From assembly GCA_028689205.1 (NCBI GenBank), contig JAQTWP010000007.1:1-64000 (forward strand): DNA of 64,000 nt, in the 5' to 3' direction. This DNA comes from Candidatus Altimarinota bacterium. Lineage in GTDB: Bacteria > Patescibacteriota > Gracilibacteria > BD1-5 > UBA2023. Position numbers and translations under genes: made by a program. Of this stretch, positions 22,887-35,304 are shown in pieces; the stretch's first letter is position 1; every line of letters starts with the position of its first letter. The notes beneath the pieces were generated by a model, which saw nothing but the letters and a program-made list of their open reading frames with translations, ran no database searches and had not been told where the DNA came from.

Positions 22887-23840
22887 ATGAAATTACTAAA
22901 AATTACTGAGAATGATGCCAATCAGCGTCTTGATAAATTCTTGAAAAAATTATTACCAAATTCTAGTTTATCTCTTGTTTATAAGATAAATAGAAAAAAT
23001 AAAATAAAAGTTAATGGTAAAAGAGAAGATAACGAATATAAAATCCAAATTGGCGACGAGATTAAGATATTCCTGAGTGACTCCGAATTCGACGTTTTAA
23101 CTGAAAATAAAGAACTAGTAAGAAGAGAGAGCTCTTCTCAATTATCAACAGATGATATTGTTTATGAAGATTCTTCAATTCTTGTAATTAATAAAAGTCC
23201 TTGAATTATAGTTCATCCTTGAGATTTTAAAACTAAAGATATTTCTCTAATTCAACAAGTACATGATTATTTATGAGGTAAACTAAATTCACTTACCTTC
23301 AAGCCATCTTTGGTTCATAGAATAGATAAAGATACTTCTGGAATAATATTGATTGCAAAAACTAAAATGTCTTTGGATTTCCTTTTAAAAGATTTACAAT
23401 CCAACAAAATTGAAAAATATTATCTAGCAATTGTATTATGAGAACCAGAAAAAGATTCTTGAATAATAGATAAAAAACTTCTTAGAATTGAAAATGCAAA
23501 AGCTGAAAATAAAATACAGGTAAATGAGGAAGACTGACAAAAGGCAATTACTCATTACAAAGTCATACAAAAAAATATCAAGTGAAAATATAGCTTAATA
23601 GAATGTAAATTGGAAACTTGAAGAATGCATCAAATTAGAGTTCATCTTGCAAGTATATGATGTCCAGTTCTATGAGATAAAACATACTGAAACTCAAGCG
23701 AAAATTCTTTTGCAAAAATTAATTACTGAATTCAAAGACAACTTCTTCATGCATATAAAGTTGTATTCACTCATCCAGAAAAAAGAACCAAAATAACCCT
23801 GGAAGCGAGATTAAAAGATGATATGAAAAGCATGATGTAA
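22887..23840 (+). CDS. RluA-family pseudouridine synthase with S4 domain
   Basis: 317 aa. S4 domain at residues ~12-75 (NQRLDKFLKKLLPNSSLS, INRKNKIKVNGK). Catalytic domain from ~100: VINKSPGIIVHPG, then LVHRIDKDTSGIILIAKT, whose HRIDxxTSG motif carries the catalytic Asp, and the C-terminal GRMHQIRVHLA and LGDKTYG motifs. This is the RluC/RluD pattern; it converts uridines of 23S rRNA. Which rRNA sites cannot be said. Starts at the first ATG after an AT-rich divergent promoter region; ends at a shared terminator. Confidence 0.9.
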
Positions 23841-23862
23841 ATTCACTATACAAAGTAAAAAC

Positions 23863-23891
23863 CCTTCCAGAAATTTCTGGAAGGCTTTTTT
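23863..23891. terminator. Bidirectional terminator between convergent genes
   Basis: Perfect ccttccagaaa / tttctggaagg arms with a T-run on the plus side and a shorter one on the minus side. Confidence 0.85.
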
Positions 23892-24850
23892 TATTGTGCT
23901 TGTGCTTGTGGGATTTTATACATAAGTTGTGAAATTGGATTGAGGATTTTAGAAAAATTCTTCTTAATCTGCACATAATCATCATAAATCAAAAGAAGCA
24001 ATATATGAAGTCCGTAAGTATTCTCTAGTTCAGAGAAAGCTGAAAATGAAATATTATAAATTTGTTTGGAATGTTCTATTTCTTTAATTACAAGATTAGA
24101 TTGTTTTCTGAGATTCGTTAATGCATTTGCAGTATTGTATCTGTCTTGACCTGGTTTTTGTACTTTATTAGAGATTTGTGATTCACTGATATTATAAGTT
24201 GGGAAAGTTGACAAATAATTAAGATAGAATCTATAATTACAATAATGATATGTAAAATTTTCTAATAATACTTTTTTTAAAGAAGTATCAATTTTTCACT
24301 GAGGATTACAGTTATTATCTGATAATTCTTTTTCTATTGTGGCATTTTGAGAATTTATTTTTTGGGTAATATTACTTGTATCATTATTCTTTATAAGTTC
24401 TAGAATACTTTTTCATATTTTTAATTTTGTCCTCAAAATTGCACAATTATATATTGCATTCTGAGTTTCGGTATAAACAACTTTTGCTTGTTCTAGTGGT
24501 TTTACTCATAGATATGGAGTATTATTCTGCTTTATAGATGTTAAATAAGCCTTATATAATTCTCAATAAGCATCTACTGAAACTCATGCTGCGCTTCACT
24601 GTCTCATTACCGGAGTAAAAGGTATAGTTTGAATTTTGATTATTCATAATCATAACTTAGTAGGATTATATATTTCACAAGATTCAATATACTTACAATA
24701 AGTATTGTAATCATCATCAGCTATATCTTTATAATTATCACATGATTTTGAGTTACTAGTACTAGTTTCTCAAAAAGTCACAGAATACAAAAAATTATTT
24801 ATAACCAATATAAATACTAAAAATAAACTGAAGTTTTTGTTTTTTTTCAT
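23891..24850 (-). CDS. Exported protein of unknown function
   Basis: 319 aa. N-terminal signal or anchor (MKKNKNFSLFLVFILVINNF), a Cys-rich start of the mature part (SCDNYKDIADDDYNTYCKYI), then a helical protein with few motifs. It ends in IPQAQAQ right on the terminator. The upstream gene on the same strand is the VirD4/HerA-like ATPase, 2 nt away, so the two are almost certainly one operon. It may be an accessory protein of that ATPase's secretion apparatus (inference from context only). Confidence 0.65.
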
Positions 24851-24852
24851 AA

Positions 24853-27309
24853 TTAATTTCCTCAAATTCTAAATAGGATTTCTTTTTCTACGAATTCCCT
24901 ATCTCTTCAATATTTGAGACGAGAAAGTTCTTTGTAAGCTTTAGCAAGATTAGGATCTGGTTTACCGAAAAATCTCTCAGTATCTGGACTTACAATATAT
25001 GGATTAATAATATCAAGAGAAAAAGGATTACCAACTTTTCATTTATTACTTAATTTGAGAACTCATTTCATATTATCAATATTAATAAGGTCTTGAGGAG
25101 AAAAATGTGGAGCAAATTGCTTACCGACAATTTCTGCATCTTCTGGTCATATACGGAAACTCATCATTGTTCAGACATTACCAAAAATAGCATCTTTTAG
25201 ATTAGTTGAAGATTTTGTAAGAGCATCTGATTTAGTTAGCTGACCAGTATATTGATGTGCCATAATCATTCAGAGGCGATATTTACGGGCTTCTGATAAT
25301 ATTGATTCCATTGAATCAGTTATGAAATTCTGGAATTCATCTATATATAAAAAGAAATCTTTTCTCTGGGATTTGTCTTCAATAAGTTGTCTTCTCATTG
25401 CTGCAATCTGAATTTTAGATACTATAATAAGACCAAGAAGATTAGCGTTTACATCTCATAGAACTCATTTACTAAGATTAATAAGGAAAATCTTACCTGT
25501 TTGCATTATGTCAAAGACATCAAAAGAAGATTTAACTTGTCAGATAATATTTCTCATTAAAGTATTCGTAACGAATCACCCGAATTTGGCAGCCCAGAAA
25601 GGAATCATTTCTCATTTCTCTCTATCTCACATTTTGGCGTAAGTGTAATTCCACCATCATTTAACTATTGGATTTTTGATTGTATTAACTCTTTCTTTCT
25701 GAAAATCTTCATCAGTAAAAAGTCTGATTAAGTCTGTCAAAGCTCAACCTCCTGGATAATCCATAAGAGTCAAAACTCAGTTACGGAAATAATCTTGAAT
25801 ACGTGGACCGAATACTTCATTACCAAATAGTTTTAGCATTATATTCATAGAATCTTGAGCAACTGTTTGCTTTTCATCGTCTGTATCAGCCTCAAGAAGA
25901 TTAACTCACATTGGGCGAGACATATCAGCTGGATTGAAATAAACAATATCATCAGCCCTATCTCTTGGAATATATGGTAACAAATCCTCAGCTAAATCTC
26001 AATGTGGATCCATAACACCAATTCAATTCCTTAGTCTCAAATCTTGACGTGCCATAACTTGGATAAAACTTGATTTACCTGTACCTGTTTGTCATATAAT
26101 ATAGAAATGACGAAATCTATCTTCTGTAGAAAGTTTTATTTCTTGCTTTTCTCATCTGAAGTTATTATAACCTAGAGTCAATCATTCTTTTGGCAAGTCT
26201 GTAGGAGCTTTTACAACCTTGTATGTTTGCCATTTTATTTCTGGAGTTTTATTGTATTTGTTATGCGGGAAGTGAAACAGCGAAGCAATTTCTTCAACGT
26301 TCAGAATATTTTTTTTGTTTTGGAATAATACAAAATTGAAGTGTCTGAAAATAAAATCATGAATTACTGTAGCTTCTGGTTTTTTCTTATTTTTTACTAT
26401 TGAATTATATCAAGGAGAGCTGAATTGAGAAAAGGAAGTTACAATATTCTTAAGTTGCGCGTCCACTACAAAGGCATCGTCTCAAGTTGCAATAACTCTA
26501 ATTATTACTTCATAACCAGTTTTTTTTCACTTTTCTTTCATTAATTGATCCTTTTCTTGTTCGTCATCTTTTTTATCGTTTCAAGAATCTTTTTTCTTTT
26601 CACTTAAAGAAAAAATATCAATAATTCAAGTTAACCATCTTAGAGGATTAAGAGAAAAACCGGAAAAAGCTTTTTTAATATGTTTTTGGACTTTTTCTAC
26701 TTTTTCTTGCCATTTATCTTCAATTGGCTTAAGAAGAATCTGGACAACAGATGTCTCATTTTGACCAAGCTTAGAAAACGCATTTGTGATATTATTAATT
26801 GGATCTGATTCTAATTTTTGATATGTTTTGATTGGAAGATAATATTCTTTTTTTAGTTTGAGTTCGGAAGCTTTAATTACTTTTTTGTTTTTGAAAACAT
26901 TATATTCTTGCACTTCGTCCACTATGGCATCCACATAATAACTTGTTATTTGTTTCTCTACAAGGTTTTTGTATTTTTTGGGAACTACAGCATAGAAAAA
27001 AATCTCTTTTTCTGCAGCAAGATATTCAAATGAAATATAATCACTTCATAGAAATCTTGTCTTCCAACCAGTTGATTGCAATGATTTAAGAGAAGCAAGA
27101 AGTTGTTCCATAAGAGAAATCTGTCATTTGAAATCATGAATGGTTTCTTTTTTTTCATCCAAATCACTGTCTTTTTTGGGAATAATAATTCTCAGAAAAG
27201 CCATATTCAAAGACCTTTTATAATCAGACTTTTTACGCACTACAATAACCAAAATAATACCTGCAATTGCAAGTATTACTATTCATATAATAAGTATTAA
27301 AATATCCAT
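24853..27309 (-). CDS. VirD4/TraG/HerA-like type IV secretion-type ATPase
   Basis: 818 aa. One N-terminal membrane helix (LILIIGIVILAIAGIILVIVV), a ~350-residue region, then a RecA-type motor. It has Walker A GQTGTGKSSFIQV near residue 406, IGVMDPHGDLAEDLLPYIP, FNPADMSRP and Walker B FFLYIDEFQNF near 656, with a following SEARKYRLGMIMAHQYTGQL sensor block. Family: coupling-protein or HerA-like DNA/protein translocases. CPR genomes carry such genes beside pilin-like genes. It is paralogous to the 32673-35114 gene. It ends 2 nt before the exported protein gene. Substrate unknown. Confidence 0.85.
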
Positions 27310-27376
27310 TCCTCCCTAATGCTTAAAATTATAGATTCAGTATATCAGAAAAACAGAAAAAAACAAAAATTATGAT

Positions 27377-27961
27377 TTATGAAAAAATCTCTTCAATTGC
27401 TTTTTGTTTATTAGCTCAAGTCTTGCAACTATAAAGAATATACTTGGCTTCTGGAAAAGCTTCTTCTACTTTCTTTTTTGCTTCTGAAAGCTGTTTTTGA
27501 TTTGTTTTATCGGTTTTGTTGAGAATAATAAGAATTTTTTTTCATTTTTCTGTAAGATAATCATAAATCTCCTCATCTAGTGAAGTTGGTCATACGAAAG
27601 CATCAAGAATCATTACAGCTTTTGAGTTCCTATGAGCATTGTTTTCTAGATAACCGAGAATCATATCCCTAAGTGCAGTTTTATTTCATTTACTTCATAC
27701 GGCGAATCAATAACCTGGGAAATCTAGACATTCGAATTTTTTATTAACTTCGAAAATATTAATAAGTCTTGTCTTACCAGGTTTATCTCAAGCAAAAGCA
27801 AGATTTTTTGATCATAGAATTGAATTAATCATTGAAGATTTACCGACGTTTGATCTTCATAGGAAGAAAATTGTTTTTTTATCTATGTCGAATTTTAGTG
27901 GTGAATATTCTTTTTCGAATTCCAGAACACTTTTTATGAATTTAACTTCTTTTATTTCCAC
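27377..27961 (-). CDS. engB: Ribosome-biogenesis GTPase EngB/YihA/YsxC
   Basis: 194 aa, usual EngB length. G1 FLGRSNVGKSSMINSI, G2 region GKTRLINIF, G3 CLDFPGYGFA, G4 LNKTD and G5-like SCKTGANK are all visible, with several motif Gly encoded by TGA. By family it helps assemble the large ribosomal subunit. No ATG is available before the G1 box. The GTG at 27961 (VEIKEVKFIKSV...) is the best start and gives the normal N-terminus, with TAA TAA just upstream. The leader toward proS is a shared divergent promoter region. Confidence 0.92.
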
Positions 27962-28115
27962 TTCTAGTAATTATTAAAAAATATATTCTAGTTTATCAAA
28001 AATTCACTTTTTGTCACTAAAAAATTAAACATTATCTATAAATTATTTTAAATTGTATTGAATTTTGGTAAGAATTCTATATATTTAACTTTATTTAACA
28101 CATAATCCAAAAACT

Positions 28116-29633
<1,518 letters not shown>

Positions 29634-29666
29634 AAGAAATTCTAAAATTAATTAACTAAGTTATTT

Positions 29667-30413
29667 ATGTTAAATCCTAATTTTAATAAATATTATAAAA
29701 TTGCTTATAAATTTAAAGATAATTCTACGGATTTAGATGTAAAAATTTTAGAACAAGAATTAAAACTTATAAAAAATGATAATATAATTGATATTTGATG
29801 CTGATATTGAAGAGTATCAAATTGTTTAATTGATGGCTGATATACTGTTTCTTGAATAGATTATTCTGAGGATTTTATTAATGAAGCGAAAGAAAATTCT
29901 AATTGAAATGAAGACTACGTATTATGAGATTTTACCAATTTAAAAAATTACTTTAAAATAAATTCTTTCGATAAAGTTTATTCAATGTACAGTTCTTTAT
30001 GACATACAATTAGAGAAGATGACGAAAATGTATTTAGATGAATTTCCAGTATACTTAAAAAATGATGACTATTTTTATTTGAATATGAGAATTATGTTTT
30101 TCATATTCAAAATAAAAATCTTTTTAAACATGATTATTATGATATAGACTGAGAATATAGAAGAATTTTGGATATAAAGGTAAACTGAATTAAATCAAGC
30201 ATAAATATTTGAAATGAATTCTGGGATATTAAAAATGAGAAATTACTTGATAAATGGTCATTTGACCTTATCTTATATTCTTATTATGAAATAATTCAAT
30301 TGTGAAAAAAATATTGATTAGAATTAGTAAAATTAAGATGAAGACTTTCTGAAAATGAAGTTTATTGGAATGAACCACAGGCAATATTTGTTTTTAAAAA
30401 AATTAGTAATTAA
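29667..30413 (+). CDS. Class I SAM-dependent methyltransferase
   Basis: 248 aa. SAM motif I is IIDIGCGYGRVSNCLIDGGY (residues ~45-64), then VSGIDYSEDFINEAKE (motif II acid) and the post-I block DKVYSMYSSLGHTIREDDENVFR with LKKGGLFLFE. This is the typical small-molecule or protein methyltransferase fold. The substrate cannot be deduced. It is probably transcribed with proS (33-nt gap) and is closed by a strong terminator. Confidence 0.8.
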
Positions 30414-30456
30414 TTTTTTCAAAACTAGACCTAATAGAATAAGTCAGATAAAAATA

Positions 30457-30493
30457 AAAGTACCCAACTTTTTCAAGTTGAGTACTTTTTTTG
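30457..30493 (+). terminator. Terminator after the methyltransferase gene
   Basis: Arms aaaagtacccaactt / aagttgagtactttt, loop tttc, then a T-run. The same hairpin sequence recurs at 31689-31727. Confidence 0.85.
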
Positions 30494-30636
30494 TTTTTTT
30501 GGTAATCTCAAGATTATTATTATGGCCAGTTTTTGGTATTATTAAATAAATTATAATATTGATTTATTTAAAAATAATATTATACTATAAACACTTCACT
30601 ATAAACTGTTTATAGTAATTAATTAATAATAAAATT

Positions 30637-31662
30637 ATGGCTTACAAATTTAGTTCATTAAAAGCAGTATTAGATATTTTTAGTAATAATGATTTGTTAT
30701 GAGTAACAGAAATAGCAACAAAACTAAATAAAAGTAATGTTATAATCCATAAATATGTAAAAGAATTAGTTAAACAGGGGAAGATAATAAAGACTTGAGT
30801 GGGACCAATGGTTAAATATGTTTTAAATAGTAAGGCATTAGAATCTGTAAACATAGTAAATAATAATCAAGAAATATTGACTGTAAATTTCAATTATTCT
30901 GATAAGAAATTACTTGATGAAATATTCTTGAAATTCAGTCCAGATTGAAGAATTCTAAAATGATATGAATGATTTATCTCTTGGTGTAGAGAGAAAAATA
31001 TGGATCCAACATTAAAATTCAGTTCTTTAGCAAACATACATTTACATATCCAAAAGATACAAGATGATTGTGGGGTTATAGATGCAATTAAAGCTTTTTG
31101 AAAGGATTTCGAGAAAATATATATTGATAACATATATTATGCTGATCAATATAACTGGATGGAATTCGGAAGAGGTAAACTTGCTGAAATGTCATTTTAT
31201 TGAAAACAATCACAAAATAAAATACTGATAAGCGAGTGTATTAATGAAATAATTTATAAACTTGAATGCTTGATTAGTAGGTGATGATATGATGCAATTG
31301 CTATAATTCCATGGAGTATAGACAGGAAAAATCAATTTTTATGAATACTAAAAAATAGATTAAAAATATTAAATACCCCATTTGTTAATATTATTAAATA
31401 TTATCCAAACTCAATAGCTATTCCTCAAAAATCCCTTAAAACAAGAGAGCAAAGAATTCAGAATGCTAGAAATACAATATTTGTAGATGATGATAATTTG
31501 GATAATTATAAAAAAATATTACTCATAGATGATTTTGTGGGTTCATGATCAACTATAAATGAAACAGCAAAAAAACTGAAAGAATGATTAGATAAAAAGA
31601 TTGATGCCTTTGCATTTGTTTGAAATTTGAATTTAAGTTATGATGTTATAAATGAAATTTAA
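30637..31662 (+). CDS. HTH plus phosphoribosyltransferase-fold protein
   Basis: 341 aa. Residues ~1-60 look like a winged-helix domain (LGVTEIATKLNKSNVIIHKYV then KELVKQGKIIKTG). The C-terminal ~130 residues carry a phosphoribosyltransferase signature, ILLIDDFVGSGSTINETAKKL, the PRPP-binding loop, and an upstream block resembling ComF/RecA-inhibitor-type enzymes (AIIPWSIDRKNQFL). The combination suggests a PurR-like, purine- or PRPP-sensing regulator, but the enzyme may be active. Monocistronic: a promoter-like region precedes it (tataaac near 30600) and a terminator follows. Confidence 0.7.
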
Positions 31663-31688
31663 TTTTTTGTAAGTATAATATTTAAAGT

Positions 31689-31727
31689 AAAAAGTACCCA
31701 ACTTTTTCAAGTTGAGTACTTTTTTTG
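31689..31727 (+). terminator. Terminator, duplicate of the one at 30457
   Basis: The same aaaagtacccaactttttca-type hairpin and T-run as at 30457-30493; 1.2 kb apart. Confidence 0.85.
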
Positions 31728-31738
31728 TTTTCTTTTTT

Positions 31739-31813
31739 TGGTGCAGCCAATAGGAATCGAACCTATATCGCAGCCTTCGCAGGGCCGCATTCTATCCGTT
31801 GAAATATGGCTGC
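31739..31813 (-). tRNA. tRNA-Arg(GCG)
   Basis: 75 nt including an encoded CCA. Acceptor gcagcca pairs with tggctgc, discriminator A. Anticodon stem cggcc/ggctg with loop ctgcgaa gives anticodon GCG (Arg, CGC/CGU). T arm ataggttcgattcctat. The D stem is weak (tttc with gaat). Bacteria normally read CGN with ACG (inosine), so GCG is unusual. Confidence 0.88.
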
Positions 31814-31842
31814 GGATAAATTAAAACAGGGGGTTTTAATTT

Positions 31843-32181
31843 TTATCTTGCTCTTGGCATTCCGTAAAAATCAATACCTTTTGCATCAGTCATAGATTTT
31901 GTTATATAGTTTTTCTTCTTCCCTTTTACAAAAAAACCTCTTTCATCTAGAAGTCCAATTTCTATTAAGTGATTAACGTCTTTATTTAAAAGTTTTTTCT
32001 TAGGGAAAGCTTGCTTATTTTCGTAATAATGTTTTCTTTGTTTATAACTTGTATTTTTTCTTGCTTGTGGATTTTCATTTCATATATAAACCTGCATTGC
32101 AGATTTCTTGTTTTTTGCAAGTTTTCTCGATGCAGCTTGTTTTTTAACTATACTTCATTTAAGTCCGTGTTTGTTTGCCAT
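31843..32181 (-). CDS. Small very basic protein, 112 aa
   Basis: Begins MANKHGLKGSIVKKQAASRK and remains Lys/Arg-rich throughout, with an all-helix or ribosomal-protein-like composition. No known family recognised. It lies between tRNA-Arg and a 46-aa gene, all on the minus strand with tRNA-Gly(UCA), and is probably co-transcribed with them. Very high basicity and small size suggest RNA or ribosome binding (inference). Contains several TGA Gly codons. Confidence 0.65.
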
Positions 32182-32192
32182 AAATTAATTAA

Positions 32193-32333
32193 TTATGATT
32201 TTTTTGTGATTGAATTAAATAGTGCCCTTATATTTTTTACAGTTCTTCTTATAACAACTCAATTTGCTAATGTAACTTCTGTTTCAAATCAAGTCTCATT
32301 ACTGGATATAACTTTTGTAGTATTTATTCACAT
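32193..32333 (-). CDS. Tiny protein, 46 aa
   Basis: MGINTTKVISSNETGFETEV..., basic C-terminus (RTVKNIRALFNSITKKS). Two Gly codons are TGA, including codon 2. The stop is 11 nt before the ATG of the 112-aa gene. Upstream (32334-32500) nothing else can be recognised before tRNA-Gly. Function unknown; the small size makes it a moderate call. Confidence 0.45.
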
Positions 32334-32500
32334 ACATCTTTAATTTGAAATTTACTTTATTGGAACAAAAACAAGGTTTTAACTTGTAATCTTCACCATG
32401 GCAGTGCGATATTCAAGATAATTAAGCCTCTTTTGTATTATAAGTTGATGATTTTATTCTTGTATCTGACTTTAAAAAAATCAAATACCAGAAACTAATA

Positions 32501-32579
32501 TGGAGCGGGGGACCAGGTTTGAACCGGCACACCCGAGGGTTGAAGCCTCAGTACACTCACTCTTTTATGCTACCCCCGC
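32501..32579 (-). tRNA. tRNA-Gly(UCA), reads UGA as glycine
   Basis: 79 nt with encoded CCA. Acceptor gcggggg / cccccgc (7 GC-rich pairs), discriminator U73 as in bacterial tRNA-Gly. Anticodon stem tgagg/cctcg around cttcaac gives anticodon UCA. T arm gccggttcaaacctggt. The D loop (aaaagagtga) lacks the usual GG. Matches the UCA-type glycine tRNA that gives Absconditabacteria and Gracilibacteria their code. Confidence 0.92.
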
Positions 32580-32595
32580 AGAAATTAGTGTGCGT

Positions 32596-32623
32596 ATTTT
32601 ATAAAAAAAGTTGTATTTGTCAA
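32596..32623 (-). promoter_or_regulatory. Sigma-70-type promoter of tRNA-Gly(UCA)
   Basis: Perfect -35 ttgaca (minus, 32623-32618), a 16-nt spacer, and a -10 taaaat (32601-32596), 17 nt upstream of the tRNA 5' end. Confidence 0.65.
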
Positions 32624-32672
32624 AAAAATAAGTTTATTTTTTGATATAAAAAATTTTTAATCCATTATTATA

Positions 32673-35114
32673 TTATTTAATCTTCCCTTCCTCTTCTTTC
32701 TTTTTTATAAACTCCTCATTCTTTTTCTTTGCCTTTTCTTCTTTCATTTTTTCTTTATATTCTGCTTCTTCTTTTTTGAATTTCTTTTCATCAGCCACAA
32801 TTTTGACGTTAAAGTCCATAATTTTTTTCTCTACGAAATCAATTGGTTTTCAGTATTTTTCACGACTTACTTTTGCAACTACGTTTTTTCTTTGTTCATC
32901 AAAATCAGTCTTTACTGGTGGAAGTGTGGTTGCAGAGAATACGCGAGATGGCATACCTTCTATTAGGAGTTTAGAGTAAATATCATATTTACGAAGATTA
33001 AGCAAATCAGAAGCGCTAACTGTTCAATCATCTCATATTGCTTGAGCCAATTTTGGAGCATCATCAGGTCAGACTTGGAAACTCAGAATTGTACCGACAT
33101 TACCGAATACCGCGTTTCTAACTGTTTCACTCATTTGGCTAATATATTGATTCGCAACTATTAAGTTAAGTTTATATTTGCGGGCTTCAGCTAGAATTAC
33201 AGCAAAACTATCAGTCGCAAAATTCTGGAACTCATCAACATAGAAATAGAAATCTTTTCTTTTATCTTCTGCAATATCAGCACGACTCATCGCATCAATC
33301 TGGAATTTGGTAACCATCATAGAACCAAGTAAGGCCATAGAATCATCTCATATTTTACCTTTTGAGAGATTAATAATTAGGATTTTGTTATTGTCCATAA
33401 TCCATCTTAGAGAAAAGGCATTTTTGGGTTGAGCGAGAATATTCCTAAGTAGTGGATTAGAAAGGAATTGTCATACTTTATTAAGGATTGGGCTAATTGC
33501 TTCTGTCATTTGCTTCGGTTCCATAACTTCGAATTCTTGTTCCCAGAATCTTTTCATAGTAACATCTTCGATTTTTGAAACAACTTTCAATCTATACGAT
33601 TTATTCGTAAGAATTAGCGGAATTGACATAAGAGTCGCATCAGGAATTTCTAATAAAGTCAATATACAATTCCTAAGGATATATTCAAGTCTTGGCCCCC
33701 AACTATCTGCCCACATTCTTTTGAAAATACCTACAAGTCATGACATAACTAAAGGTCTATGTTCCTTTGAAACATTTTCGAACATATTAAAAGCAATCGG
33801 ATATTTATAATCTGAAGGATCAAAAAGTATAACATCATTAGTTCTATTTTTGGGAATATTGGAAACAAGAGTATCAGCCAGATCTCAATGTGGATCAATT
33901 AAAGCTACTCATCTTCATTTACAAATATCTTCATAAATCATATTTTCTAGAAGTACTGACTTCCCCATTCATGTTTTTCAGATTATATAAACATGCCTTG
34001 TTCTATCCACAGGAAGAATTCCGAATTTTTTACTTACTCATCTGAAGTTAGTTTTTCATATTGGAGAAACGTTTATATTATTATCTATAATTGGAATATT
34101 CTGAGGCGGTTCAAGTACTTTGGTAGTAATCCAATTAATTCAGGGAGTTTGTACATAAAGAGTTGGCAGATGAACTATTCAAGCCAATTCTCATCCGTTC
34201 AGGATTAACTTTTTTTCATTTTTTCTTTTACTTAAAAATCAATCGTCAATTTGAATTTTATCTAGTATAAGAGAATTCTGTCATGCAATAGAGAAAAAAT
34301 TAAGTGCAGTTACCATTTCTTTTATTCATACTTTTGCCACTGTTTCATTATCGCTTTCTACAGCTATATTAACAGAACAACTAAATCAAAATCCAGTAAG
34401 TTTTTTCACTATTATAGGGTCTAGTTCTTTTTTGGCAGCATCGCTTTTATTAGAAGGACTAGCTATTAGAGAAAGAAACTTAAAAAGTAAAGTTATTGGG
34501 AATAAGCTATATTTTAGATATTTATATTCCTTTCAAATAAGGAATTTTTTGAAGAATTTTGGGTATTTGGAAGTTAGAATTGAAATTACATTTTCATTTT
34601 TCCAATTAAAGTCAGGAATTGGTGAAAAATTTACCTGAATAAATGAAGTATTCTTAGTATTTGCTTTATTAAGAGCAGAAGTTATTGAAGAGAATGGATC
34701 AATATCCTCTTTAAAATCCGCATAAGTCTTAATAGGATAAATATAATCTTTTAAAAATTTTAGATTTCAGTAATGGATTTTACCTGTATTAGATAGAAAA
34801 TCCCTTACTTCTCTGATTTCTACATTGGGATAATGCGCATAAATCTGGTTCTCAAAAACATCTCTTAAATGCTCTTCAATAATAAAATAAAAACTTAGTG
34901 ATCATTTATTATTAACAATCTCAAAACTGAATTCTGGTGAAGCTACCACCCTTTTTTTGAAGAATTTTTTCTCAACTTCAAGTGTATTATGAAAAATGTT
35001 CAGAACCTGTTCGGCTATATAAACTCATTTATCGTTATTTCTATCGACAGAAATCTCGAGAATTATTTTATTCATTGCATTATTGATTAATTCTGGTAAA
35101 TAGCCATCTAGCAC
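32673..35114 (-). CDS. Second VirD4/HerA-like ATPase (DUF87-type)
   Basis: 813 aa from GTG 35114 (801 aa from ATG 35075). Walker A IIGKTGMGKSVLLENM near residue 378, GVALIDPHGDLADTLVSNIP, FDPSDYKYP and Walker B FYFYVDEFQNF near 626, with the same EARKYKLNLIVANQYI sensor as its paralogue at 24853. The N-terminal half is unrecognised. The C-terminal ~50 residues are a charged Lys/Glu helix. It lies in a minus-strand run with PilT and a cNMP-fold protein, so likely an envelope motor. Start uncertain: a 13-codon ATG ORF overlaps the GTG (next entry). Confidence 0.85.
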
Positions 35115-35149
35115 ATTGGATTACCAAGTGAAAGAGTACTTTTACTCAT
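35108..35149 (-). other. Short overlapping reading frame before the HerA-like gene
   Basis: ATG AGT AAA AGT ACT ... ends in TAG at 35108 and encodes MSKSTLSLGNPMC. It overlaps the GTG start of the ATPase in the -1 frame. Either a leader for coupling, a -1 frameshift site, or a one-base error that splits the true N-terminus. Confidence 0.4.
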
Positions 35150-35160
35150 ATTTTAGGTTT

Positions 35161-35257
35161 TCTGTCATTCCTTTGAAGAAAGGAATCTTCCCTATATTTT
35201 ATTATGTATACTTTATAATTTTATAAATTGTAGATTCCTGCCTTCGCAGGAATGACA
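35161..35257. repeat. Dispersed palindromic repeat, pair of hairpins
   Basis: Left hairpin gtcattcctttgaagaaaggaat and right hairpin attcctgccttcgcaggaatgac; the ends gtcattcc and ggaatgac are inverted. Lies just upstream of the HerA-like gene, in the gap after the cNMP-fold gene. Confidence 0.65.
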
Positions 35258-35304
35258 ATCTTTTAAAATATTTCTAAAAACTAATAACAAAAAACTAGTT
35301 TTTA

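Noticed and set aside
32334-32500. Possible further tRNA or small gene beside tRNA-Gly
   Set aside because: No cloverleaf and no convincing frame on either strand.
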